Assembly (NCBI RefSeq): GCF_000222485.1
Contig: NC_015914.1
Span: forward strand, 3,826,001-3,890,000
DNA from: Cyclobacterium marinum DSM 745
GTDB lineage: Bacteria; Bacteroidota; Bacteroidia; Cytophagales; Cyclobacteriaceae
Length of the DNA: 64,000 bases
Direction of reading: 5' to 3'
Each line of letters opens with the position of its first letter. The stretch's first letter is position 1. A program made the translations under genes and the position numbers. The notes below the pieces were generated by a model. It made no database searches. It was not told where the DNA came from and was given only the letters and a program-made list of their open reading frames with translations. Below, one piece after another: positions 35,645 through 44,340 of the stretch.

Positions 35645-35872
35645 ATGACAGATTTGGGCTTGTATTTGGCCAAAAGGACAGTAAACAAGGCAGAAGTTTC
35701 CAGGCGCACAGGTATAAGTAAATCCCGCTTAACTCAGCTAACTTCCAATGACTCCGCCAAGCTCCGGGCAGATGAACTTTACCTGATAGCCTTGGCAATC
35801 AATGCAGATCCGGGGGAGATGTTTAAGGAGTTGTTTGAGGGGGTGGGGTTGAAGGGGAAAAAGGATAAGTAG
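35645..35872 (+). CDS. Small XRE-type regulator, copy 1
   Basis: A 75-residue protein that is almost entirely one helix-turn-helix: LAKRTVNKAEVSRRTGISKS, RLTQLTSNDSAKLRADELYL, with INADPGEMFKELF as the last helix. It probably controls itself and the divergent zinc-ribbon gene through the palindromes in between. Copy 2 (42934) differs by only a few residues at the C-terminus. Confidence 0.8.
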   Translation: MTDLGLYLAKRTVNKAEVSRRTGISKSRLTQLTSNDSAKLRADELYLIALAINADPGEMFKELFEGVGLKGKKDK

Positions 35873-35980
35873 GTAACTGTTATGCCAAGGAGAATCATGA
35901 TGAAGGGTTTTCAAATACAGATATTTCAATAGCGGACCATGCAAAGCGCCATTATTTAATCCTTGAGGATAATAGCGAAC

Positions 35981-36006
35981 GGTATAGCTTGTTATTATGC
36001 TATACC
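35981..36006. repeat. Inverted repeat between XRE copy 1 and IS982
   Basis: GGTATAGC (35981-35988) and GCTATACC (35999-36006) form a perfect 8-bp stem with a 10-nt loop; a short T-run follows about 10 nt later. Could be a weak terminator of the XRE gene. The rest of 35873-36182 holds no gene I can support. Confidence 0.4.
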
Positions 36007-36182
36007 TTCTAAAGTTTTTCAAATAGACAAAAACCTTAAATTTCTAAAAATGTACTTACCACTCTGGACATGTGCAACCTCGCAGTGAGGCATATTCTTT
36101 TCACCAACATTTGTAGATCTGATCTTAGGAAAAAAGAGATTTAGGTAAAATATAGCAGATTATTTTAGGGCAAATTTCTATT

Positions 36183-37324
36183 AACCTGAGTTCGATTCTA
36201 ATATATGGCCATTTGGTTAGTTTGAACGGTTTCATATTTGATTCCAGGCTTTTTTGGGAAAAAAGTATAGGCAATCAAGCCTGATATCAAATTTGTAATG
36301 AAATTATCGAATGAACGATGCCTGGAATGTTCAATCTTGCACATGTTTTTCAGTTCGTCATTCACTGTTTCAATTACGGATCTTTTTCTGAGCATGATCT
36401 TATCTTTTAGCTCCATCAGGGTATTTTTCATATTATTTCTGATATTGGTAATCAGGTGAAGGCCATCCACAAACAATAATTCGGTCAATACTTTGGATAT
36501 GTACCCTTTATCAGCATAAAGTTTTCCCCTCAATTCATTCACGAACCTTTTATTCTTCAAGGGCTCTCTGTCATCAACGTTCCCCTGTGTGATTACAAAA
36601 TTCAGCAGCTCCCCTTTGTCATTGATTACAAGATGAAGTTTAAAGCCAAAGAAATATCTCATGGTAGATTTACCCACCTGGGCAATGTCTTTCAATACCC
36701 TGTTTCGCTTGATCCGCTTGTTTTCACATACTCGAATAGGGGTAGAATCAATAAAGGCTATCCCTGTCCCTTCTCCTAAACAACAGGTTTTCAAGAATAT
36801 AGCCATGGGTAATGAGGCAGATTGCATAAGTTCAACAAATCTGTTGTATGAAACCGTATCCGGAAATAAATGTAACATATGGACCTGCACATAATTGATA
36901 TAAAAGTGTTTCATATTCCTGAAACCTCCAGTATGAAACATCACCATGATGGTAATGACCTCACTGGGACTCAATTTCAGAGCCCTCTTGGGTTTATTTC
37001 CCAGAATGTGTTTTTCAACAGAATTGTGAAATTCAATGCAGAATTCGTCAATAAGATAGAAAATTTCGGTAATTTTGTTGTCAGTCAAAGTCATGTTTGA
37101 ATAGTTAAATTGTTGATTGATAGAACTTTAATTTAACGAAAAAACATGTCTTTTTCTATTTTTAGCAAGGTTTATTTTAAATATTATACAGATTTAAAAA
37201 GGTTTATTAATCAAATATTGGTTATTAAATAATTATTCAAATTAACTTCATAATTAATCAGGTATATACCAAAAATATCTCTGATTCATCGGATTTCGTA
37301 GATTTTATTAATCGAACTCAGGTT
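36183..37324. mobile_element. Complete IS982-family element
   Basis: Perfect 15-bp terminal inverted repeats: AACCTGAGTTCGATT at 36183-36197 and its complement at 37310-37324. They enclose one transposase gene on the minus strand. Flanks (TTCTATT on the left, ATAGGTA on the right) do not form an obvious target-site duplication, which points to old age or to rearrangement at this site. The right end lies 24 bp before the broken TIR gene. Confidence 0.85.
36198..37094 (-). CDS. IS982-family transposase
   Basis: A 298-residue DDE transposase that fills the element; the stop codon directly adjoins the left terminal repeat. Catalytic-looking residues: first Asp in IAFIDSTPIRV, second in YADKGYIS, Glu in SVIETVNDELK. 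Length is normal for the family and the frame is intact, so the element may be active. Confidence 0.9.
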   Translation of the reverse strand: MTLTDNKITEIFYLIDEFCIEFHNSVEKHILGNKPKRALKLSPSEVITIMVMFHTGGFRNMKHFYINYVQVHMLHLFPDTVSYNRFVELMQSASLPMAIFLKTCCLGEGTGIAFIDSTPIRVCENKRIKRNRVLKDIAQVGKSTMRYFFGFKLHLVINDKGELLNFVITQGNVDDREPLKNKRFVNELRGKLYADKGYISKVLTELLFVDGLHLITNIRNNMKNTLMELKDKIMLRKRSVIETVNDELKNMCKIEHSRHRSFDNFITNLISGLIAYTFFPKKPGIKYETVQTNQMAIY

Positions 37325-37347
37325 ATAGGTAATTCTTAACAAAAAGT

Positions 37348-38046
37348 ATGAATAACCAAATTTTTATGATATAAGCGGGAGGACAAAGATTTTGCTTTAA
37401 AACTTGCAAAAGATTTAAAAGCAGGCGAAATTAATATGTGGATAGATCAGTTAAATATTACTCCTGGCGAACCCTGGGATAATGCTGTTGAAATAGCATT
37501 AGTTTTTTGCAATCATTTTATGGTTATTCTTTCACCAGTTTCTGTAAAATCGGAACGTGTAAAAGACGAAATTGCGTATGCTCTGGAAGAAAGGAAACTA
37601 ATTATTCAGGTAGTCTTTGGAGAATGTAAAACTCCATTTCGCATTCGAAGGTTATACTACATTGATTTTACAAATGATCAAGAATCAGGTTTAACAAAAC
37701 TTCTTGAATACCTAAAAGGAAGTAATATTTCACAAAAACAGAAAAAACTTAAACCCACAGAACAAAATAAGAAAATAGAATCTCAAGGTGAACTGGGAAT
37801 CAGCTGTCAGAAGTCATCCAGTGAATGGTTCTATCTGGCGAACAAAAATGAAGATTTTAATGAAAAAATAAAACTTTACTCCAATGCCATCTAATTGAAT
37901 CCTGAATACGCAGATGCCTTTTTCCACAGAGGATTTGCAAACAGATATATGAATAAAAATATAAACGCAGCTGCTGATTTAACCTGTATCTTAAATTGAG
38001 AGGTAATAAAGAAGAGGTCGCAGAAAAAATCAGGCAGTGGATTTGA
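37348..38046 (+). pseudogene. Broken TIR-domain plus TPR-like defence protein
   Basis: The gene begins MNNQIF at 37348 and, after a frameshift near 37365-37372, continues as KREDKDFALKLAKDLKAGEI, MWIDQLNITPGEPWDNAVEI, LSPVSVKSERVKDEIAYALE: a TIR domain including the Glu of the catalytic helix. A TAA at 37892-37894 interrupts ...SNAI-LNPEYADAFFHRGFAN, a TPR-like repeat. A second shift near 37995 restores the end EEVAEKIRQWI with stop at 38044-38046. Three lesions show it is dead as one protein; an internal 152-residue TIR fragment from ATG 37436 could still be made. TIR-TPR proteins are common NAD-depleting defence effectors. Confidence 0.7.
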
Positions 38047-38317
38047 GATTTAGGTTTTTCCCTACGAAATTAGTAAAATGTTTATCTCAACTCTTCACTT
38101 TCTTTAAAAGCAAAAAATTTACTAAGAAAGAAAACTATTAATTTGAATGAATTAATCTTTCTCGGCTAAAATTAAAGCAGTTATAAAAACATTTTACATT
38201 TAATAAATTCCCAATGACTTAATCAGGACTGATGATTTTATTAAAATTAAGATTGAATTATCCCTTTATTGGCAATAAATAATTTCGTACATTCATTTGT
38301 AGATTTTGTATGTATAA

Positions 38318-40210
38318 ATGGAAAGCATTAGAATTTTTCTAGCATCTTCCTCAGAACTTTTGCAGGACAGAAAGGAGTTCCGCGAATTTCTGAGTGTTAA
38401 AAACGACCGTTTGAACAAGAAAGGGGTGTATCTTGAATTGATACAGTGGGAAAATTTTCTTGACACTGTATCCCAAACCAGACTGCAGGATGATTATAAT
38501 AAGGAACTGAAGAAAGCCCAAATCGTAATTTGCCTTTTTTTCACAAAAGCAGGAGATTATACTCAGGAAGAATTTGACACAGCCCTCGCTCATTTCAAGG
38601 AAACCGGCAGTCCACTGATTTATACATATTTCAAATCCGGAGCTCCCGATCCTGATCCGAACGACCAATTAGCCCTTGATTTAATTTCCTTTAAAGAGCG
38701 ACTAGCTGAAATCGGACATTTTTACACAGTTTACAACAATATTGACGATTTAAAATACCAGTTTGGAAACCAGTTGGACAGACTTGAAGATAAAGGTTTG
38801 TTTACTTTGCAGCAGGAAATAAAAAAGGAATCCATAGAGGCAGTTACGAGTTATTTTAAAATAAACAATACCGCCCGGGTTAAAGGAAGCAACAATGTAA
38901 TCATACAGGGCGTAACCGACACTTCCATTACCCTTAATGTAAACGGGCAATCGCAGGAAATTGAAAAAAAACTGGATGTGCTTCTGGCTTTTATGGAGGA
39001 AGTGTTTGCCAAATCTGTTCAATCTTCAAACAATAATTACAATATCGGAAACATCAACAATGCCAATTTTGGCTATCTGGTAGATCAGGCAGGGCACAGT
39101 AAATCATTGCCATCCGAATTGGCAGAGAATCTTGTTGGTGAAGGTAACAGTTGGATTCAAAGCCTGCGGCAGGAACTACAGGATAAACAAAAAATATCTG
39201 TAAGCAACAAACCATGGAATATCTTTCAGAATTATGGCTGGCTGGTGGAAACCTATTTGCAAAAAATGGGAACTGTTGCCGGACAGCAAAAAAACCTTCG
39301 CCGTCTTTCTTTTATGACCGAAGCTTGGCAGAGCTCGCTTCGTTACTTATGTTATATCCAAATTGCGCAAATACTGCAAATGGAAAACAAACCAAAACTG
39401 GGCATCATCTCCGACTTTATACAAATGGAAGGAACCCAGTACCTTCATTTTGACTATGCCAGCCTTTTACTGACTGCAACGGATGCAATTGGAGAAAATG
39501 GTTTCCTGAAGGAAATAGGCAGTTTTATTGAAGAACTAACCGATACAGAATCTGCTTTATATGGTACCATGCTTTACTTGGAAGATCAACGCCGAAAATT
39601 AATGGCAAATGAAATTGCCGAAGATGAAAACCTGCCCAAACTTCTCGATGAATATTTAACCGCACTGGTTAATTGGCTGCGTAAAATATCCTTTCTGTGT
39701 AAATACAGGATGGTTTCCATGAAAGAAATAAACCTGAATTATTGTTTGGGCACATCAAAGAATTTTGTGCATCTCTATGGAGAGTTGCATGGTTTATATA
39801 ATGAGGGTGGATTTGGGGATGAGGATTATAATGCCAAATCAATAGAAGATTCTTTCACTTATAACAAAAGTATTTTGTTATTCAGAGGCAGCGATGTGTC
39901 TTCGGGCATGGATAAAATACGGGAGCCACATTCATATCTTTCACTTTCACCGTTGGTTATCGACCAAAGTGTATATTCAGAAAAGCTCGCCCAAACTCCT
40001 GAAATATTTTATTACACCGGCTATGAAAAAGGCAAAAGGCAATACAATTATGTGCAATACAAAAATGAACTTACGTTTGGAGACAAAGGTGAAATTGTAT
40101 CAAATAAATCGCTGAAAGTGATGGCACAGAACACTGACCAGCATCGGTTTAATGAGTTGTTTGAGCAATTGGAAGATATTTTTAAACCACTTAAAATCAA
40201 AGAGGCATGA
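38318..40210 (+). CDS. TIR-like (DUF4062-type) protein, partner of the STAND ATPase
   Basis: A 630-residue protein. Residues 1-150 have the DUF4062/TIR-like pattern: IRIFLASSSELLQDRKEFRE, LELIQWENFLDTVSQTRLQD, VICLFFTKAGDYTQEEFDTA. Residues 185-230 carry a beta-type linker VKGSNNVIIQGVTDTSITLN seen between effector domains and ATPase modules in this phylum. Asn-rich stretch near 235-250; the C-terminal 380 residues are unrecognised. The stop overlaps the start of the ATPase gene by 4 nt (ATGA), so both are made together. A defence role as abortive effector or sensor is inference from the domain and neighbourhood. Confidence 0.65.
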   Translation: MESIRIFLASSSELLQDRKEFREFLSVKNDRLNKKGVYLELIQWENFLDTVSQTRLQDDYNKELKKAQIVICLFFTKAGDYTQEEFDTALAHFKETGSPLIYTYFKSGAPDPDPNDQLALDLISFKERLAEIGHFYTVYNNIDDLKYQFGNQLDRLEDKGLFTLQQEIKKESIEAVTSYFKINNTARVKGSNNVIIQGVTDTSITLNVNGQSQEIEKKLDVLLAFMEEVFAKSVQSSNNNYNIGNINNANFGYLVDQAGHSKSLPSELAENLVGEGNSWIQSLRQELQDKQKISVSNKPWNIFQNYGWLVETYLQKMGTVAGQQKNLRRLSFMTEAWQSSLRYLCYIQIAQILQMENKPKLGIISDFIQMEGTQYLHFDYASLLLTATDAIGENGFLKEIGSFIEELTDTESALYGTMLYLEDQRRKLMANEIAEDENLPKLLDEYLTALVNWLRKISFLCKYRMVSMKEINLNYCLGTSKNFVHLYGELHGLYNEGGFGDEDYNAKSIEDSFTYNKSILLFRGSDVSSGMDKIREPHSYLSLSPLVIDQSVYSEKLAQTPEIFYYTGYEKGKRQYNYVQYKNELTFGDKGEIVSNKSLKVMAQNTDQHRFNELFEQLEDIFKPLKIKEA

Positions 40211-41535
40211 GCGGGATAAATTCACCTTTCAAATTCCTTGACTCTTTCCAGCAGTCTGATGCAGATATTTTCTTTGGACGCGAAAAGGAAACACAAGACC
40301 TGTACAATTCTTTAAATGGTGTTAAACACCTTTTGGTTTATGGTCCAACGGGGGCCGGAAAAACAAGCCTTATCGAGTGTGGCCTGCGCAACCAGTTTTC
40401 CGATGCCGACTGGTTTGCGGTTACCATCCGCAGGGGGAATAATATCAACTCTGCTGTATTTGCAGGTATTAATGAAGTACTGACTGAAAAAATTGAAATA
40501 GATACGGTTAGTAAAATGCCGGTAAACCCTGATATCGAATTCGGACAGGCCATAGAACATTTGTTTGCCGAACGTTACCAGCCAGTCTACTTATTATTCG
40601 ATCAGTTTGAGGAATTGGTGATTTCGGGAGAAGAGGAGGAAAAGAAAAAATTCTTTACCCTGCTAAATAAACTAATACGCAACAAAGTACCTTGTCGCTT
40701 CCTGCTAATTATGCGTGAGGAATTTATTGGTTATTTGTCGGAATTCGAATCACTTTGCCCCACTATTTTCTATCATCGTTTCAGGGTTGAGAAAATGGGA
40801 AGAAAAAATGTAGAGAATGTTATTTACCATATTTTGGAAGCACCCAGATACCGCTCCTTTTTTAATGTTAACGACAGTCAAAAACTGGCTCAGGATATTT
40901 TGGAAAAACTTCCTGTCCGAAAAAAAGAAATAGAACTGGCCCACGCACAATTATTTTTAAGAGAATTATGGGATAGGGCTCAATCCAATAAAAAAAACAA
41001 CGAATTGCCCATGCTGAATTCTGAACTTATAAAGGAAAGTGATAATCTGGAAGATTTATTGGAACGTTTTTTAAAAGAAAAAATTGCTGCCCTCGAATAC
41101 GATCACGGGGAAAGAGTTCCGTTGGAATTACTGGATGTAATGATTTCCGAACGGCTTGCCAAATTGCAGCTAAATATAGCGGACCTAAAAGAAGGTTTTG
41201 AACTTAAAAAATTTGTTAGCAAAAAAACAATAACTGAACTTTTAAAAGAACTAGAAAGGCGTATGATAATACCCTCCACAAAAGCTTATATCGAGAACAT
41301 AGAACATCAAAATGCAAGGTTAAAGGAAATTGTCTGGATGCAATCCCATGTGGTTCGGGCCCCTTTGTCCAGGTTGGTTAGGCTGGTGAGGGGCATGGAA
41401 AGCCTGGAAAAGGATTTTGGAAAAGAAAACTTCCGGAAAATGATTATGGACTCGGCCGTGGAGCTGGATGATATTATCCGCAATATCGTCAACAAAACAG
41501 AAGAAGTAAACCTGCATACAACAAACAAGAAGTAG
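40207..41535 (+). CDS. STAND-type ATPase ending in a histidine-kinase-type dimerization domain
   Basis: A 442-residue protein. N-terminus FFGREKETQDLYNSL and Walker A YGPTGAGKTSLIECGLRN near residue 48, Walker B VYLLFDQFEELV near 127, typical of nSTAND ATPases. The last 75 residues (EHQNARLKEIVWMQSHVVRA, PLSRLVRLVRGMESLEKDF, ELDDIIRNIVNKTEEV) match the HisKA-type dimerization and phosphoacceptor helices of Bacteroidetes sensor kinases, including the His in QSHVVRAP, but no kinase ATPase domain follows. This is an unusual ending for a STAND protein. It may set the oligomeric state or accept phosphate from a kinase. Operon partner of the preceding gene. Confidence 0.7.
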   Translation: MSGINSPFKFLDSFQQSDADIFFGREKETQDLYNSLNGVKHLLVYGPTGAGKTSLIECGLRNQFSDADWFAVTIRRGNNINSAVFAGINEVLTEKIEIDTVSKMPVNPDIEFGQAIEHLFAERYQPVYLLFDQFEELVISGEEEEKKKFFTLLNKLIRNKVPCRFLLIMREEFIGYLSEFESLCPTIFYHRFRVEKMGRKNVENVIYHILEAPRYRSFFNVNDSQKLAQDILEKLPVRKKEIELAHAQLFLRELWDRAQSNKKNNELPMLNSELIKESDNLEDLLERFLKEKIAALEYDHGERVPLELLDVMISERLAKLQLNIADLKEGFELKKFVSKKTITELLKELERRMIIPSTKAYIENIEHQNARLKEIVWMQSHVVRAPLSRLVRLVRGMESLEKDFGKENFRKMIMDSAVELDDIIRNIVNKTEEVNLHTTNKK

Positions 41536-41554
41536 ATTGAGAGAGTTTAGGTGG

Positions 41555-41856
41555 TTTTTTGAGCATATTTACATCGTTATGTTGAATATGAATAACCAGA
41601 TAGTCAAACTCCATAAGATCAGTTATAGCACTTTGGTGGATACCAAGTTGATCTTCAAAGAAACACTCGACCACCTGGCCTCAGGAATCATCCTTGTACA
41701 CAATCACCCTTCCGGAAACCTTAGACCTTCCGAAGCAGATAAAAGTTAACCAAATGGTTGATCGAAGCTGGGAACAGGTTGGAAATGCCAGTACTGGGTC
41801 ATTTGATTTTTACAGATGGTACTTACCTGAGTTTTGCGGATGAAGCCCTGTTATAG
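41555..41856 (+). pseudogene. radC copy 2, truncated and frameshifted
   Basis: Homology to the intact radC begins at residue 117 of that copy (EHxYIVxLN) directly behind the STAND gene; the N-terminal half is missing. There is an in-frame loss of 4 residues (SSGSTSATL to SYSTL), and a 1-nt deletion at about 41747 shifts the frame after SEADK, so the remainder (up to TAG 41854-41856, matching the end of copy 1) is not translated. The JAB motif HNHPSGNLRPSEAD is still present. Confidence 0.85.
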
Positions 41857-41873
41857 GTCTTTACCGTAAAATT

Positions 41874-41917
41874 GTGAATGGGAATTTAATTAGAAGAATT
41901 TCCATTCACTTTGTTTG
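41874..41917 (+). terminator. Intrinsic terminator after radC copy 2
   Basis: Stem GTGAATGG (41874-41881) and CCATTCAC (41902-41909), extended by AATT/AATT, followed by TTTGTTTG. Its sequence differs from the terminator after radC copy 1 although the position is the same. Confidence 0.55.
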
Positions 41918-42378
41918 AAATTTCACTCACTTCCTAAGTTAAACTACCTTTAATAAAAGGTGAAAAATGATCCTTATATTTTTTTATTTTCCACATTGCA
42001 GGTTTTGGCGTTAAGAATTCCGGGTAGTGCGGTGGGAAGGACAGAGGCATGTTTGACGAGGGGTTAGAATGAAATTGAATCTTTTGTGAAGTAATTTAAA
42101 AAACCCGAGGAGTTTGTCTATGTGCGGGTGGCACCCGGAATTTAACCAAAAGATGCGCAGAGGAGGGGTTTTTGCCTGAATATTCAGGACAAGCCGCTGA
42201 CTTCAGTCAGGACTAGTTAGTTACTTTTTTGACCCTATTCGTTTCAATGCTCGGGAAATTCACTACAGCAAAAAGTGACATGGAAAGGAAAGGAAAGATG
42301 CCAAATTCGCCCAAACCAATGGAAGCAATTCTCAGATACTTAAATGAAGTTTGAAAATTGTGTCACTTAATAAAAATA
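41918..42378. other. Noncoding DNA between radC copy 2 and the zinc-ribbon gene
   Basis: About 460 bp. Copy 1 has only about 80 bp in the same place, so this stretch is an insertion in copy 2 or was deleted from copy 1. No gene and no transposon ends recognised; GGGTGCCACCC-like inverted words occur near 42126. Confidence 0.5.
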
Positions 42379-42753
42379 TCAAAAAATACCCATCACCCAC
42401 TTTCCCAATATCACCAATAGGATAGGAATATAGCTTAATGCAATGGCTTTCGAAAACTTTGTGTTGAAATAGAAGTAAAGAGATACCAAACCAAATGCGG
42501 TGACCGCATGTAAAAACCCGATCAGGAATGCCAAAACGTTATCCTGATGAAGGTAGAAAACGATTTGTTGGGGTAAGGCAAATGACAAAAGACCGATAAT
42601 ATATCCCCAGGTAAAGGATTTGGTTTTCTGAGGAACCACTGTTCCCCCACAAAGTGGACATTCAAAGGCATGATCGTTTTTAACTTTTAGTATCACCCGA
42701 AATGGTAGTTTTTCTTCACAATGGGGGCAGGTAAATGATTCTTTTTTCTCCAT
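42379..42753 (-). CDS. Zinc-ribbon plus membrane-helix protein, copy 2
   Basis: 124 residues from ATG 42753 (an upstream TTG at 42762 is in frame but copy 1 shows that MEKKES is the start). Zinc ligands CPHC and CPLC are kept, as are the membrane helices; only the last few residues differ from copy 1 (VMGIF against LLIHTIDFM). No frame damage, so both copies may be functional. Same divergent arrangement with an XRE gene. Confidence 0.7.
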   Translation of the reverse strand: MEKKESFTCPHCEEKLPFRVILKVKNDHAFECPLCGGTVVPQKTKSFTWGYIIGLLSFALPQQIVFYLHQDNVLAFLIGFLHAVTAFGLVSLYFYFNTKFSKAIALSYIPILLVILGKWVMGIF

Positions 42754-42825
42754 AACTCCCAAATAGTACCGAATTAAAAGACTAAGAGGGGAACATATAT
42801 TGATATTGTAAACATTTGTTTCAAC

Positions 42826-42864
42826 TTTCTAAACAAAAGTATAGAAATAGCACCTATTTTCAAA
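42826..42864 (-). promoter_or_regulatory. Promoter for zinc-ribbon copy 2
   Basis: Minus strand -7 box TACTTTTG (plus 42834-42841) and -33 TTTG (plus 42861-42864) with 19-bp spacing, as in copy 1. The palindrome over the -7 box is slightly decayed on one arm (TTCTAAAC instead of TTCTATAC). Confidence 0.55.
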
Positions 42865-42887
42865 ACAGTTATTTAAAGTTTAGCAAC

Positions 42888-42933
42888 AAAAGTATCGACT
42901 GTCTAAATTAGTGTATAAAAAAACGATACTTTT
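42888..42933 (+). promoter_or_regulatory. Inverted repeat abutting XRE copy 2
   Basis: AAAAGTATCG (42888-42897) and CGATACTTTT (42924-42933) with the second arm touching ATG 42934. Same arms and same spacing as at copy 1 while bases around them have changed, which supports function. Confidence 0.55.
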
Positions 42934-43161
42934 ATGACAGATTTGGGCTTGTATTTGGCCAAAAGGACAGTTAACAAGGCAGAAGTTTCCAGGCGTACAG
43001 GTATCAGCAAATCCCGCTTAACGCAATTGACTTCTAACGATTCCGCCAAACTCCGGGCAGACGAACTTTACCTAATAGCCCTGGCTATCAATGCAGATCC
43101 GGGGGAGATGTTTAAGGAGTTGTTTGAGGGGTTGGGTTTGAAGGAGAATATAGGCAACTGA
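42934..43161 (+). CDS. Small XRE-type regulator, copy 2
   Basis: A 75-residue helix-turn-helix protein identical to copy 1 (35645) up to the last seven or so residues (GLGLKENIGN against GVGLKGKKDK). Most DNA differences between the copies in this gene are silent third-base changes, so the protein is under selection in both. Probably binds the palindromes in front of both copies. Confidence 0.8.
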   Translation: MTDLGLYLAKRTVNKAEVSRRTGISKSRLTQLTSNDSAKLRADELYLIALAINADPGEMFKELFEGLGLKENIGN

Positions 43162-43219
43162 TTCACGAGATTTGATAGCCTCTGAATTTATCAAAATTAA
43201 TTAATCTTTTGGTTAGGGG

Positions 43220-43248
43220 TCTAAAATTTTAAATATTAAAATTTTAGA
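43220..43248. repeat. Perfect 29-bp palindrome downstream of XRE copy 2
   Basis: Arms TCTAAAATTTTAA (43220-43232) and TTAAAATTTTAGA (43236-43248) around ATA. Very AT-rich and without a following T-tract; could be a weak terminator or a protein-binding site. The remainder of 43162-43459 holds nothing I can name. Confidence 0.5.
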
Positions 43249-43459
43249 AAATAAACCGTTCAAATTGTCCCCTGCATTTTCCAGAAAAGTACGAATTTAA
43301 GCCTTAGGGCCTTACTTTTTTCAAGCCGAACATAAATACTGCTTAAAAACACCTCTGAGAGCCTAAAATCAATGGTTTTTTTTGTCCTCCAAATTATAAA
43401 TGAAAAATCGGACCTTGGCTTCACATTAAACTAATGGGTAAAAAGTAAAATCGGACTAG

Positions 43460-43756
43460 ATGGAATGGATTTGGAAATTATATTGGAACATATTTTTTGA
43501 GAAAACACTGGACATATTTTCAAGTGAAACAGTACTTGTTCTTTTTATCGGATTATTTTTATTTAGAGGCATTTTGTGGAATGTTTTCACCTTCCTGATT
43601 GCTCTCACCTGCTTAAGGAATCCCAACATTAAATTTTTTTCTGTTGATAAAATAGGTTCAATAAAATATGAAAGGTTTTCTGATCATCAAATAGGTAATC
43701 AAAGTCATCAGGTAAATAAGCAAAAAAGGAAAAACCGAAATAAACCTGACAAATAA
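43460..43756 (+). CDS. Small membrane protein, unknown
   Basis: A 98-residue ORF with a hydrophobic segment at about residues 22-52 and a strongly basic, hydrophilic tail (NKQKRKNRNKPDK). No family recognised, no operon partner; 173 bp further on starts the TAC locus. It may be real or a chance frame; the amphipathic layout favours real. Confidence 0.4.
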   Translation: MEWIWKLYWNIFFEKTLDIFSSETVLVLFIGLFLFRGILWNVFTFLIALTCLRNPNIKFFSVDKIGSIKYERFSDHQIGNQSHQVNKQKRKNRNKPDK

Positions 43757-43929
43757 TTTTACTACTTTCCCTTTTAATACTCATCTTTCAACAATATTCC
43801 TTAGTTTTAAAAAAATATCTTTTTCAACGACAAGGATAGCAGATAACAAGAACCTATCTCAACACCGATAATCCTTGTAAAACAATGATTCATCAATAAA
43901 TTTGGAAATAATTAAGCAATAGGTTAATT

Positions 43930-44340
43930 TTGTCGTCCCGAAAAGCTATATTAATACAAAATTCATCAAATGGTAGAAAAGCTATTTATGTGGATGCGGA
44001 AAACGCAGACCAAATACTCGCTTTTTTTAAAAGCAGTCCTGCGTTAATCGAAAAATTTAAATTAATTATTCGTCTTATCTTAGAAGAAAACAGACCTCCA
44101 AGAGACCTATATGACAAAGAAAATTTTGAAAAGGGGTGCGAATACATCACCGCAATGAAACCATTGAAGGGAAAAAATAACCCGAGGGTTTATTGCCAAC
44201 AATTTAGGCGAGCTGATAGACAATTATATGTTATTGTGATGGGAGAACTTCTGGAAAAGAAAAGTTCTCAGGGATTAAGCAAAAAAGAAAAACAAATCAT
44301 CAGAAGAGTAGCTTCATATGAATATGAATTCGAAGACTAA
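43930..44340 (+). CDS. RelE/HigB-like toxin of a TAC locus
   Basis: 136 residues from a TTG at 43930 (no ATG is available in frame near this end, so the start is uncertain). The C-terminal half, CEYITAMKPLKGKNNPRVYC, QQFRRADRQLYVIVMGELL and SKKEKQIIRRVASYEYEFE, has the pattern of RelE/HigB (Gp49-like) mRNA interferases. It precedes an XRE antitoxin and a SecB-like chaperone, the toxin-antitoxin-chaperone order known from the HigBA-Rv1957 locus of M. tuberculosis. The coding region overlaps the antitoxin gene by 23 nt. Confidence 0.65.
   Translation: MSSRKAILIQNSSNGRKAIYVDAENADQILAFFKSSPALIEKFKLIIRLILEENRPPRDLYDKENFEKGCEYITAMKPLKGKNNPRVYCQQFRRADRQLYVIVMGELLEKKSSQGLSKKEKQIIRRVASYEYEFED

Noticed and set aside
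37436..37894. An intact 152-residue TIR protein
   Set aside because: The upstream residues of the TIR domain continue in another frame from ATG 37348, and TPR-like residues continue past the stop, so it is a fragment of a broken gene.
43220..43248. Strong intrinsic terminator at the 29-bp palindrome
   Set aside because: It is almost purely AT and has no T-tract, so it is kept only as a repeat.
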